This document shows positions 35,295 through 43,603 of a stretch of 64,000 bases of DNA, one piece after another. Source of the stretch: CAZFLN01 sp964519905 (GTDB taxonomy: Bacteria > Patescibacteriota > Microgenomatia > UBA1400 > UBA1396); NCBI GenBank assembly GCA_964519905.1, contig CAZFLN010000006.1, forward strand, positions 7,068 to 71,067, read 5' to 3'. A model generated the notes under the pieces. It was not told the origin of the DNA and did not search any database. It worked only from the letters and a program-made list of their open reading frames with translations. How positions within the stretch are numbered: the stretch's first letter is position 1; the number at the start of each line of letters is the position of its first letter. The position numbers and the translations under genes were made by a program.

Positions 35295-35686
35295 AGAATT
35301 TCTCCTGAGTGATCATCGAGATATCGCTCCAAAATAATGGCCGCGGCATAGTGATCAATCGGCTGATTTTTTCTGGCTTTTCCCGGGACTCTGGCTTCGC
35401 GAAGTTTTCTTTCTACTTCTACGGAACTCAGCGTTTCGTCAACAAAAATTACTGGCAGATTCAATGTTTCGGCAATTGATTCTCCCCAGGATTTACTTTC
35501 GTCGGCCATATTTTGTTCACTCACGCCAACCACCAAGCTCTGAATATCGTATTGGCGTTGGAGAGATCGAATGAACTCAATTGTTTTTTCTGGTGAAATG
35601 ACTTCAAGTGGCTCTGCAAGTGTTCCTGCGGAAAGAGCGACTCCAACCCGAGCGCGACCATAATCCAAAGCGAGAATTCTTGACAT
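35291..35686 (-). CDS. ruvX: Holliday junction resolvase-like RuvX (YqgF)
   Basis: A 131-residue RNase H-fold nuclease. ALDYGRARVGVA carries the first acidic residue, VDETLSSVEVERKL and KARKNQPIDHYAAAIIL the others. YqgF proteins mature the 5' end of 16S rRNA. ATG 35686 follows TACAAT (35693-35698, minus strand) by six bases with no Shine-Dalgarno, so a leaderless start is preferred over the longer frame. Confidence 0.93.
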   Translation of the reverse strand: MSRILALDYGRARVGVALSAGTLAEPLEVISPEKTIEFIRSLQRQYDIQSLVVGVSEQNMADESKSWGESIAETLNLPVIFVDETLSSVEVERKLREARVPGKARKNQPIDHYAAAIILERYLDDHSGEIL

Positions 35687-35700
35687 CTCTCTATTGTACG

Positions 35701-36708
35701 CTACTCGAGAGGCGTACTCTCCATCGTTTCCAATTGTGCTAACACCACGCCGCGACGTAAGTACGTTCCTTCTGGTACGCAAGTAATGAGCTTGAGTTGG
35801 CGGGCGTTATATTCTTGTTCCAGGATGTACATATCCTCTGGTTTTACTTCTACTTTCTTCACCACTGAGTATGTGTAGCGAATTCCGTCATAGTCTATGT
35901 AAATTTTTTCTCCAGACTGCATGGTCATAATTTTACTAAAAATTGACATGTATCGGCGTGGGTTTTTTTCACTCGGATTGTAGAACTGTCGGAGCACCGA
36001 GTGGCCAAAAATTACTGGAGCGCCAAAATCTCCTGGATCAGCGGTTCCAGGATACTGAATAAGATTGTTATCAAGATCCGTTCCGCCAACTTTTACGACT
36101 GCGTTTTCAATGCCTAATGTTGGAATGTGGAGTGTGTACTCCTCTACTCTTTGTTGTGCGACTGCCTCATCGGCAGCATGAGCAACACCAGAAGGGAACC
36201 AATTGCTGAGGTTGGTGTAATCCAAATTATCTCGAATGATTTTAGGACGCAGTGCTTCTGGAGTGGTAACGGTGTTTTGAGCTTGTGCGAGGACACTGCT
36301 TTGTCGGATCACTGGATTGTCTGGAACGGGAGAAACGAGCTGCTGCTGCTGCAAAAATGGAGAGGTGAAGACTAAGTATGAAGCAATTGGCCAGAGTGCA
36401 TTAGCCAAGATAATCGTTCCCACTCCAATAAAAGCGAGTGGAAAAAAGCGAAACATACTTTGTTTGGTATGCATTTTATTTTGCCGAAACCAATGCTGCC
36501 GCACAAATTTTTCCCAGCGCTTACGATGCTCTTTCTCAAGACTTTCCCGGAACGCCTCTTCTCTTTGCAGCAAAACAGGGAGTTCAATGCGGATTTGAAT
36601 GACATTGTGAGACTCTGGATGTATTGGCAGTTTTTGAGTTGCTGGTGTATCCAGTTCGTCTAGAAACCAGTCTCGAAGATTTCGGAGGCCAGAGAAAAAA
36701 GACAACAT
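35701..36708 (-). CDS. sortase with long N-terminal cytoplasmic region
   Basis: A 335-residue protein. About 120 cytoplasmic residues are followed by a membrane helix (FFPLAFIGVGTIILANALWPIASYLVF), a linker and the sortase domain. The catalytic triad is visible: His in VIFGHSVL, Cys in LKLITCVPEG and Arg in TYLRRGV. It cleaves sorting signals and attaches proteins to the envelope or polymerises pili. It begins one base after the 749-aa gene stop. Confidence 0.88.
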   Translation of the reverse strand: MLSFFSGLRNLRDWFLDELDTPATQKLPIHPESHNVIQIRIELPVLLQREEAFRESLEKEHRKRWEKFVRQHWFRQNKMHTKQSMFRFFPLAFIGVGTIILANALWPIASYLVFTSPFLQQQQLVSPVPDNPVIRQSSVLAQAQNTVTTPEALRPKIIRDNLDYTNLSNWFPSGVAHAADEAVAQQRVEEYTLHIPTLGIENAVVKVGGTDLDNNLIQYPGTADPGDFGAPVIFGHSVLRQFYNPSEKNPRRYMSIFSKIMTMQSGEKIYIDYDGIRYTYSVVKKVEVKPEDMYILEQEYNARQLKLITCVPEGTYLRRGVVLAQLETMESTPLE

Positions 36709-36709
36709 G

Positions 36710-38959
36710 TCAGCGATCCAATTTAATATTTACCTGAATACGATTCTGATCACTTGGAACGCTTGAGAAGAACCACTTTGCCCAGGTTGGGTGCAAAGAC
36801 ACTTCTTGTTTTGCAATAGCGGGTTGTTCTGCTAACAGTGTTTCAGCTCGTCCTTCGTACTGCCCGGCAATAATCTCTTTCAAGTTTTCCGCGAGCACTC
36901 GGCTTACTTTTTGTCCGCTCACCACCGCTTGCAGCGAAAAAGTTTTTCCATCCGAGGAAACTGAAATGTCTCGGGCGCTAAACTTGACAGTGTCTGGCAA
37001 GAGTTCTTCATTTTCAGACAGTTGTGTCGCCAATAATTTGTTTCCTTCTTCGAGCGTTTGCTCTGCTGTGAGATGGAGTGCATTGGTCTTAGCCTGGAGG
37101 GAGACGGTCACAAACTTTGCCTCTTCTCCGACTTTCGGAGTGGTGACTATATTCCCAAGCGTAATATTTTGATTCGGGAAAACAGTGTCTCCAGCTTTTT
37201 CTTTTTGACCAAACAGTGTCGTGAGCTCTTGCAAAGCACTCGTTCGTAACTGCGCGACTGCTTGATCTACATCCTTTTGACTGGCAGCTTGAATTTCTCG
37301 ACGACTTCCTCCAGCAAATGCTTCTGTTGAAACGGCTTCATAGGTAGAAGTGTCAAAATTTGCGATGGTGAAATTCACGTCCTTTTCAAGATTATTTTCC
37401 GGACCAATCTCAATTGCTCGTGCGCGAGCGGATGCTTTGCCAAAAATGCTGGTGCTGGAACCAGTCGATTCTTGTGTAGACGCTGAAGCGACTTGCACCT
37501 CTTCAGTCAGTTCGAAAGTCTTTCCGCCTGTTTGTAATCGAGTTCCCGCAGTAAATGTTTTGTTCTGACCTGTTTTATTAAAGATGGTCACTGGTCCGCT
37601 GGCGGGATCTCCAGTAAGTTTGGTTCCGGTGGTTGGTACTTCCAGTTCGAGGGATACGGTCTCGGTGATAATATTTCCTGGGAATGCTGAAGTGGTTTGT
37701 GCCGAAGGAGTGGCTGTTCCAGAAGAAAATGAAAATTCTTCTTGAAGAAGTTCCGGCTTGAGCCAAATCGTAGCGGTTGCTGAGTATGTCTGGCGAGCGT
37801 TCCAAAACAGTCCGCCACCAGTCAAAAAGAGGAGCGCAGCACTGCCTGCCAGTATCCAGACTAATTTATTTTTTCCTGATAAATTGGGTTTTCCTGGCAA
37901 CGAAAATGCTGGCCAAGAAAATGCTGGAAGCAAACTTTTCTTCGGTGCTTTGAAAGGAATTTCTTCGTCCAGTTCTTCTGGAAGATTTTCCTCGTATTCC
38001 TCTTCGATTGCGTCTTGGGCTGATCGATGGATCACAAAACCGGCCGGGCTTACCTCAGTGATTCGTGAACCTTCTTGTGGTTCAACATCCCACACAGTTG
38101 GCGCATGTACAGCAGCAACTGATTCTGGCGTGCCTGAATCTGTATTCAGGTCTTCTGCTGTGAGTGCTTGGAAGTCATCGTCCGGATCAGTGAGGGATTC
38201 TTCAAGAACGACCTCAGTATCAGAAAGTTCTGCCAGGTTTTCATCTCCGGGAACTGTTTCCGCTGTTGTATCCACTCGTTGCTGAAGAATTTCTCCTCCT
38301 CCAACTTCTACTGCAATTCTCAGGAGGTCTTCAGCAGAAATGTTTTCAGCTGAGTTTTTGGTATTTTTCGTGAGAATTTCTTCGGTTGCACCCTGTGTGG
38401 CAGGAGAAAGTGGAACAAAGATGATACGAGGCAGGTTTCGCACTTTTTTGAGACGGCTAGAAAACTCTGCTATATCTGCGGGTAAGTCATGACTTTTGCC
38501 CACGATCTCGAGGCTTTGTGGTTGGCCGTTTTGGATTGTCTCGATGATCCATTCGCGAGGAGAGTCATAAATGATTCCCCCATTAAATTCTTGGGTCGAT
38601 TGTTTTGCCTCGTGAGCGAGGATCGTGTCACTCAACACTACGTATCCGAGTGGCTCGAGCATTAAGTCATGGGTGAGCGAAGTAAGAAATCTTTTTTTCG
38701 TTGGTGCTAGATCATTTTGTTCCACCCACTTTGGGGAGACGATAAAAACAGCCTCCTTTACGTCCAGGGCATCTGAACCGAGTTCATCCAAAGCGGTGTC
38801 AAATCCGCGAGAGATTTCAGCATCATGGTCAGAACTGACATCGATGAGATTTGACTGCGAAAGTATTCGTATGGAGCCAGCTGTTTGTTGCCAGAGGACC
38901 ACTCCAACTTTCCCAGGAAAAACAACAAAGGCGAGATAGGAACCAGCGGCAGGACTCAT
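36710..38959 (-). CDS. 749-aa single-pass membrane protein with baseplate-J-like repeats outside
   Basis: The N-terminal ~360 residues are cytoplasmic and acidic. A membrane helix lies at about 365-385 (LVWILAGSAALLFLTGGGLFW). The outer ~365 residues contain FNKTGQNKTFTAGTRLQT and KTFELTEEVQVAS, like the adhesive repeats in baseplate J/Ig-like proteins. No LPxTG-type motif is seen. It is tightly coupled to the sortase, so the two likely build or anchor the same surface structure. Role unknown. Confidence 0.7.
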   Translation of the reverse strand: MSPAAGSYLAFVVFPGKVGVVLWQQTAGSIRILSQSNLIDVSSDHDAEISRGFDTALDELGSDALDVKEAVFIVSPKWVEQNDLAPTKKRFLTSLTHDLMLEPLGYVVLSDTILAHEAKQSTQEFNGGIIYDSPREWIIETIQNGQPQSLEIVGKSHDLPADIAEFSSRLKKVRNLPRIIFVPLSPATQGATEEILTKNTKNSAENISAEDLLRIAVEVGGGEILQQRVDTTAETVPGDENLAELSDTEVVLEESLTDPDDDFQALTAEDLNTDSGTPESVAAVHAPTVWDVEPQEGSRITEVSPAGFVIHRSAQDAIEEEYEENLPEELDEEIPFKAPKKSLLPAFSWPAFSLPGKPNLSGKNKLVWILAGSAALLFLTGGGLFWNARQTYSATATIWLKPELLQEEFSFSSGTATPSAQTTSAFPGNIITETVSLELEVPTTGTKLTGDPASGPVTIFNKTGQNKTFTAGTRLQTGGKTFELTEEVQVASASTQESTGSSTSIFGKASARARAIEIGPENNLEKDVNFTIANFDTSTYEAVSTEAFAGGSRREIQAASQKDVDQAVAQLRTSALQELTTLFGQKEKAGDTVFPNQNITLGNIVTTPKVGEEAKFVTVSLQAKTNALHLTAEQTLEEGNKLLATQLSENEELLPDTVKFSARDISVSSDGKTFSLQAVVSGQKVSRVLAENLKEIIAGQYEGRAETLLAEQPAIAKQEVSLHPTWAKWFFSSVPSDQNRIQVNIKLDR

Positions 38960-39016
38960 GCAGCCAGTAAAGCAAAAAAATGCCTCCGCTGCAAGATCTT
39001 CCAGAGAAATGATCTC

Positions 39017-40861
39017 TTATTTCTGAGCTGCAAAACGCAAGTACACTCGGCGCACACCCGCACTGACCGGTTTTTGTTTAAAAACCTCGATTGGACCAAT
39101 CTCTCGTGTGTTGGTCACGTGTGGTCCGCCACAGAGTTCTTTACTTACCCAGTTTCCTGGCGTACCAACAGTGTACACACTGACAATATCTGGATATTTC
39201 TCATTAAAGAAGGCCAGTGCTCCTTGAGCTAACGCAGTCTCTTTTGGCAATGTTTCTTTGCTCACTGGGAGTTCATTTTGAATTTGCTCATTAATCCATG
39301 TTTCTACAGAGGTGAGCTGTTCCGGTGTTAAAGCCGTGTCGTGAGAAAAGTCAAAGCGAAGTCGCTCTGCCGTAATATTTGAGCCCTCTTGATGCACATG
39401 ATCCCCGACAATTGTCCGGAGTGCCGCGTGCAACAAGTGAGTTGCTGTGTGGTATCGAGTGGCTTCTGCAGAGTGATCAGCGAGACCACCCTTGAATGTT
39501 TGAGCGGATTGCGCGCGAGAGAGATTCTGGTGCTGCTCAAATTGTGATCGAAACTCGCCGTCGTCTACACGCTGCCCTCTTTCGCGCGCAATCTCTTGCG
39601 TCATCTCGAGTGGGAAACCGTAGGATTGATAAATTTGGAAGGCAACTTGTCCGTCAATTGTCTGGAACTTTTCCAGTTCGCGCAATCCAGTTCGCAGGGC
39701 ACGAGTGAATTTTTCGACTTCTTCAGCCACGGTTTGAGCGATAGTATCTCTATTTTTCTCCAGCTCAGGGTACTGCATGGTGTAGGCCAAGTTACTGCAG
39801 AACTCGTTTACGATTTGTCGACTGAGAGCAGCATACTGTGTTTCTGGAATGCCAAGCTTGAACATTTCGCGGACACTTCGGCGGATGAGCCGTCGAAGAA
39901 CGTATCCGCGCTCTTTATTACTTGGTTGAACTCCATCCTGTACCATGAAGACACTGGCTCGAAGGTGATCAGCGATAATGCGCAGACTCTTTTTGGCAGT
40001 TGAGTCACTGTAAGACTGCCCACTGGTTTGTTCTAAAAGATGAATGACAGGCGCGAACAACTCAGTCACGTAGGCATCTGGTTCTGAAATGCTGCCACCA
40101 ATCCAGTTCAAGATGGCGAGCATTCGCTCGAATCCCAAGCCAGTATCGACGTTATTTTTGGCGAGCTTTTCAAATGTTCCATCTGCAGTTTTGTTGTACT
40201 GCATGAAGACATTATTCCAAACTTCCACAAAATCGCTTACGTCCTTGGCGGGTTCATCTGAAAATCCGGGTGCAAATGGATTCGCATCACCTGTGTAGTA
40301 AAAAATTTCAGTGTCTGGGCCACATGGTCCGGTTACACCTGCTGGTCCCCACCAGTTTTCGGATTTTGGATAGGCATAAATTCTTTTTTCAGGGTGTTGT
40401 ACGCCTGCTTTGGTGAGAACTTCCAACCAAATGTCATACGATTCAGTGTCCTTTGGTGCGTCACTGTCGCCTTCAAAGATTGTGACAAACAGTTTCTCGG
40501 CATCGAGTCCAAGGTATTCTGGACTAGTAAGAAAATCCCAACTCCAAGTGATTGCTTCTTTTTTGAAGTAATCACCAAGCGACCAGTTGCCGAGCATCTC
40601 AAAAAAAGTTAAGTGTGTCCGATCGCCAACTTCTTGAATATCAACGGTACGAATACACTTTTGGATATCAACCAGTCGAGTTCCCTCTGGATGAGGTTGT
40701 CCGAGCAAATATGGCACGAGTGGGTGCATCCCAGCGGTGATAAACAAAGTCGTTGGATCGTTATCTGGAATAATACTGGCAGAAGGAATCACCGCGTGCT
40801 TTTGCTTTCGGAAGTAATCAAGAAACAGTGTTCGAAGTTGTTGCGCAGAGATGGTCTTCAT
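39017..40861 (-). CDS. alaS: alanyl-tRNA synthetase, short form without C-Ala domain
   Basis: A 614-residue enzyme versus ~875 in typical bacteria. The class II catalytic core includes GMHPLVPYL, QKCIRTVDIQEVG and TFFEMLGNWSLGDYF. The editing domain is present, with zinc/hydrolysis motifs HTATH and CGGPH. The C-terminal C-Ala/oligomerisation region is absent. It charges tRNA-Ala and clears Ser/Gly mischarging. TATAAT ends seven bases before ATG 40861, supporting that start over the frame to 40954. Confidence 0.93.
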   Translation of the reverse strand: MKTISAQQLRTLFLDYFRKQKHAVIPSASIIPDNDPTTLFITAGMHPLVPYLLGQPHPEGTRLVDIQKCIRTVDIQEVGDRTHLTFFEMLGNWSLGDYFKKEAITWSWDFLTSPEYLGLDAEKLFVTIFEGDSDAPKDTESYDIWLEVLTKAGVQHPEKRIYAYPKSENWWGPAGVTGPCGPDTEIFYYTGDANPFAPGFSDEPAKDVSDFVEVWNNVFMQYNKTADGTFEKLAKNNVDTGLGFERMLAILNWIGGSISEPDAYVTELFAPVIHLLEQTSGQSYSDSTAKKSLRIIADHLRASVFMVQDGVQPSNKERGYVLRRLIRRSVREMFKLGIPETQYAALSRQIVNEFCSNLAYTMQYPELEKNRDTIAQTVAEEVEKFTRALRTGLRELEKFQTIDGQVAFQIYQSYGFPLEMTQEIARERGQRVDDGEFRSQFEQHQNLSRAQSAQTFKGGLADHSAEATRYHTATHLLHAALRTIVGDHVHQEGSNITAERLRFDFSHDTALTPEQLTSVETWINEQIQNELPVSKETLPKETALAQGALAFFNEKYPDIVSVYTVGTPGNWVSKELCGGPHVTNTREIGPIEVFKQKPVSAGVRRVYLRFAAQK

Positions 40862-40925
40862 GGTGGTGATTATATCAAGAAACGAAGGCTTGACTCGCAC
40901 GCATTTTTTTGGCAATAATGGAGAC

Positions 40926-41327
40926 ATGTTCTTTAGTATTTTCGGCGGACGCAAACAAGAAACAGATCCACATTTTTCTGTGGAGTCATCAGAAGATGAA
41001 GCTGCGATTCCAACATCGTCGGTGATTGAGGCTCCTGCTGGTGAGGCTCATGGTCCAAGTATTTCGACAGAATCCCCAGTGGTGGCGAGTCCTGAAATGC
41101 CGCTTGTTGTTCAACCGACAGTTGAAGATTCTGCAGGCCCTGTTGGAGAGCGCGCTTCTTATCCTGTTCGGATGGTTGATCCTAAATCGGATACTCCAGT
41201 TCCTGAGAATGTGATTACTATCGCGGCTCCAATTGCAGAATTTGAGAAACCTTCTATTGAAGCAGCAGATCAAAGAAGGACACCTATTGCGCAAGAATTT
41301 GTTCGAAGTCGTTTGAGTAAAGAATAA
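40926..41327 (+). CDS. hypothetical acidic low-complexity protein, 133 aa
   Basis: Unknown. After MFFSIFGGRKQ the protein is acidic and rich in P, S, E and V, and is predicted disordered. It is transcribed divergently from alaS. AATAAT ends six bases before the ATG, in line with a leaderless start. It is followed 27 bases later by another hypothetical, probably in one operon. Confidence 0.55.
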   Translation: MFFSIFGGRKQETDPHFSVESSEDEAAIPTSSVIEAPAGEAHGPSISTESPVVASPEMPLVVQPTVEDSAGPVGERASYPVRMVDPKSDTPVPENVITIAAPIAEFEKPSIEAADQRRTPIAQEFVRSRLSKE

Positions 41328-41354
41328 TAATTAATAACTAAGTAAAGGCCTGCC

Positions 41355-41876
41355 ATGAATACCTTTTCACAAGATCTCAGAAACAAAAGTGTTTTCCAGT
41401 TGCTCGGGACGTCCGAGACCGAAAATCAAGAAGACGATCTCAAGCTCGCCGAACTTGGTACGCTCCGTCAATTGGTGCTGAATTTACAAACCAACGGTGT
41501 GTCTGCCACTGAGTCTCAACCGCTCTCGGATGACTTGAGTGCTTTGGAGTCAGTCTCCAGTGAGGAATTTCCGACTCGTTTAGATGCTTTTTATGGCAAA
41601 CTTTCAGAAAAGTACGGCGAGCAGCTTGAGTCGATGCTGGAGAAGGCTGTCGAAGATTTCAAGGTTGATGTGCTCCGCGAACGCATTCGCTTCTTGCAGG
41701 AAAGTATGCAGTCATATATTGACGGCATTTTCTCTCGTGCAAATGATTTACTCAAAGCGGAAGATCTGAATCAATTGCTCCCTTATTTAGACGAGGTGCA
41801 AACCTATTTGAAGTCAATTGAAAAGTCTGAATCAGAGCCTACTCCAGCTGATAAGCCAGCTGAACTAAGTCTGTAG
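41355..41876 (+). CDS. hypothetical helical protein, 173 aa
   Basis: Unknown. It is acidic and helical with probable coiled-coil stretches (VEDFKVDVLRERIRFLQESMQSYIDGIF) and no membrane segment. Probably co-transcribed with the acidic protein upstream. Confidence 0.6.
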   Translation: MNTFSQDLRNKSVFQLLGTSETENQEDDLKLAELGTLRQLVLNLQTNGVSATESQPLSDDLSALESVSSEEFPTRLDAFYGKLSEKYGEQLESMLEKAVEDFKVDVLRERIRFLQESMQSYIDGIFSRANDLLKAEDLNQLLPYLDEVQTYLKSIEKSESEPTPADKPAELSL

Positions 41877-41889
41877 TTTTCTCACCTCC

Positions 41890-42585
41890 TTACCAGAGAG
41901 TAAAAAGAAGCCAAGTACCCATAATAATCATGGTTATTCCGCCGATGATTCGCAAAGCAGATCCAAATTTCTGAATCTTCCCTTTGAGAGCTTGATTGAG
42001 CCGGTCAAAACTGATCCCAAAAAGCGTGAATGGGATGGTGATTCCAGCGCTAAATGCCAGGAGTAAGAAAATTGCATGGGCAAGATTGTTTTGATTCGCA
42101 ATCCAAAATAAGATCACCGCGAGCACCGGACCAATGCATGGTGACCAGCCCCAAGCAATTCCGGCTCCAAGTAAAAAGCCACGTAACGCAACACTTTTTT
42201 GTGCCCATTTTGGCGAAGAAAAATGATACTCCCGGAGCAGTGGTGTCCAACGAATAATTCCTAAGAACATCAATCCAATAAGGATGGTGAGTATTCCAGC
42301 GATAACATGTAGGTACACTTTATAGCTTGCGACGAGATAAGAAAACTGCGCCAGTAGGACGGCGAGCGCGGTAAAGGAGAAGAAAAAACCGAAAGAAAAT
42401 GCCAAGCTCGCGATCAAAAGTGGCCGACGTTTTACAGGCATTTGTTGCGTGCTCCCCATTTCTCCGCTCAAGTATCCAAGATACATTGGCAAGAGTGGAA
42501 AAAAACAGGAGGCAAAAAACGCTCCTACTCCAGAAAAGAAGGCAATGAGAATGTTTACTTGTGAGCCATCAAAATCAAAGAGCAT
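41890..42585 (-). CDS. CcdA/DsbD-like thiol-disulfide transmembrane protein
   Basis: A 231-residue, six-helix membrane protein. The redox cysteines are in FFASCFFPLLP (helix 1) and WGWSPCIGPVLA (helix 4), the pseudo-symmetric pair that carries electrons across the membrane. It lies just downstream of the DsbA-like gene on the same strand, so the two probably form a redox relay for exported proteins. It has its own TATACT-like promoter beyond the intervening terminator. Confidence 0.9.
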   Translation of the reverse strand: MLFDFDGSQVNILIAFFSGVGAFFASCFFPLLPMYLGYLSGEMGSTQQMPVKRRPLLIASLAFSFGFFFSFTALAVLLAQFSYLVASYKVYLHVIAGILTILIGLMFLGIIRWTPLLREYHFSSPKWAQKSVALRGFLLGAGIAWGWSPCIGPVLAVILFWIANQNNLAHAIFLLLAFSAGITIPFTLFGISFDRLNQALKGKIQKFGSALRIIGGITMIIMGTWLLFTLW

Positions 42586-42634
42586 ATCGGTTATTTCTTG
42601 TATTCAGTATAAATGAGTTGGTGTGTTTACGAAA

Positions 42635-42665
42635 CAAGCGGGGAGCACTAAGTGCTCCCCGCTTG
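42635..42665 (-). terminator. hairpin terminator after the DsbA-like gene
   Basis: CAAGCGGGGAGCAC, loop TAA, GTGCTCCCCGCTTG: a perfect 14-bp GC-rich stem between the DsbA-like gene and ccdA on the minus strand. Only a modest U tract follows. Confidence 0.75.
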
Positions 42666-42687
42666 TAGAATTGTTCAATATCTTTCA

Positions 42688-43419
42688 TTAAAGATAGCGA
42701 TCAATTGCCAGCTTTACTTGGTCAATTGGGAGTGCACCGTTGATGAACTCGCCTTCACCATCTTCAGTAAGAACGATTGTTCCTGGAGTACCAGTCACAC
42801 CAGCAGCTGTTCCGTTGGCCATATCGGCAGCAACTTTTTCAGCATACTTGCCACTGTCAAGACAGGTCTGGAACTGAGCTTCATTTACGCCAGCGGTTTT
42901 GGCAGCGGACAAGATAGCAGCTGGAGTGAGTGATCCACCCAGTTTGTCTTGTTCTGCAAAGATTGCATCAGCGAATGACCAGAAGCCATTGTTTCCACGT
43001 TGTTCAGCGACACACTCTGAGGCTTCAGCCGACTTTTGAGCATTTGGGTGGAAGGACAATGGATAGTGACGGTAGACCCATCGAACGTCATCTCCGTATT
43101 CATCCAACACTTGTTTCATGGTTGGATGGAATCGAGAACAGAATGGACACTCAAAATCAGAGTACTCAATAAGCGTGATTTTGGCGTTAGCATTTCCACG
43201 AACGTGATCAGTGTCATCAACTGGTCGAACGGCAGCCAAGTTTGCTGTTGGGGCAGCAGCAAGGTCGTCTCCGCCCACAATTTGGGTTCCAGCTCCTGTT
43301 GGGCCAGCACCTTGTTTCAGGTAACGAACCTCAGTCAGCAACATACCAATCACAAAGGCAGCCGCGACCATGAGACCAGTGGTAAGCCACTGCTGCCATT
43401 GATTTTTAACTTCAGCCAT
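42688..43419 (-). CDS. membrane-anchored DsbA-family thiol oxidoreductase
   Basis: A 243-residue protein. It has an N-terminal anchor (LTTGLMVAAAFVIGMLL), a flexible linker and a thioredoxin-fold domain with active-site CPFC in DFECPFCSRFHP and cis-proline region GVTGTPGTIVL. It introduces or isomerises disulfides in exported proteins. The partner membrane protein CcdA is the next gene, and cysteine-containing exported proteins elsewhere in the window are possible clients. Confidence 0.92.
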   Translation of the reverse strand: MAEVKNQWQQWLTTGLMVAAAFVIGMLLTEVRYLKQGAGPTGAGTQIVGGDDLAAAPTANLAAVRPVDDTDHVRGNANAKITLIEYSDFECPFCSRFHPTMKQVLDEYGDDVRWVYRHYPLSFHPNAQKSAEASECVAEQRGNNGFWSFADAIFAEQDKLGGSLTPAAILSAAKTAGVNEAQFQTCLDSGKYAEKVAADMANGTAAGVTGTPGTIVLTEDGEGEFINGALPIDQVKLAIDRYL

Positions 43420-43563
43420 TTTTCTCCTTTTTTTTGCTCTTTATGAGTCTTACTACGCAGTGTAGTGGACTTTCGGTTGGTTCGTCAAGCCTGACTTCTC
43501 GTGTTCTCATTTCAGAAACGACGAGCTACTGGAAACTCGCCAACACAGAGCTAGCTCAGGGCT

Positions 43564-43569
43564 TATAAT
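43564..43569 (+). promoter_or_regulatory. -10 hexamer upstream of argS
   Basis: TATAAT with ~27 bases of leader to the argS ATG, so this is one of the leadered genes of the window. No clear Shine-Dalgarno is seen in the leader. Confidence 0.5.
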
Positions 43570-43603
43570 AGGCCTAACTTAAAAACACCTGTGAAAGACG
43601 CCT

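Noticed and set aside
43520..43570. tRNA-like sequence (GAGCTAGCTCAGGG)
   Set aside because: No acceptor, anticodon or T arm can be formed around it.
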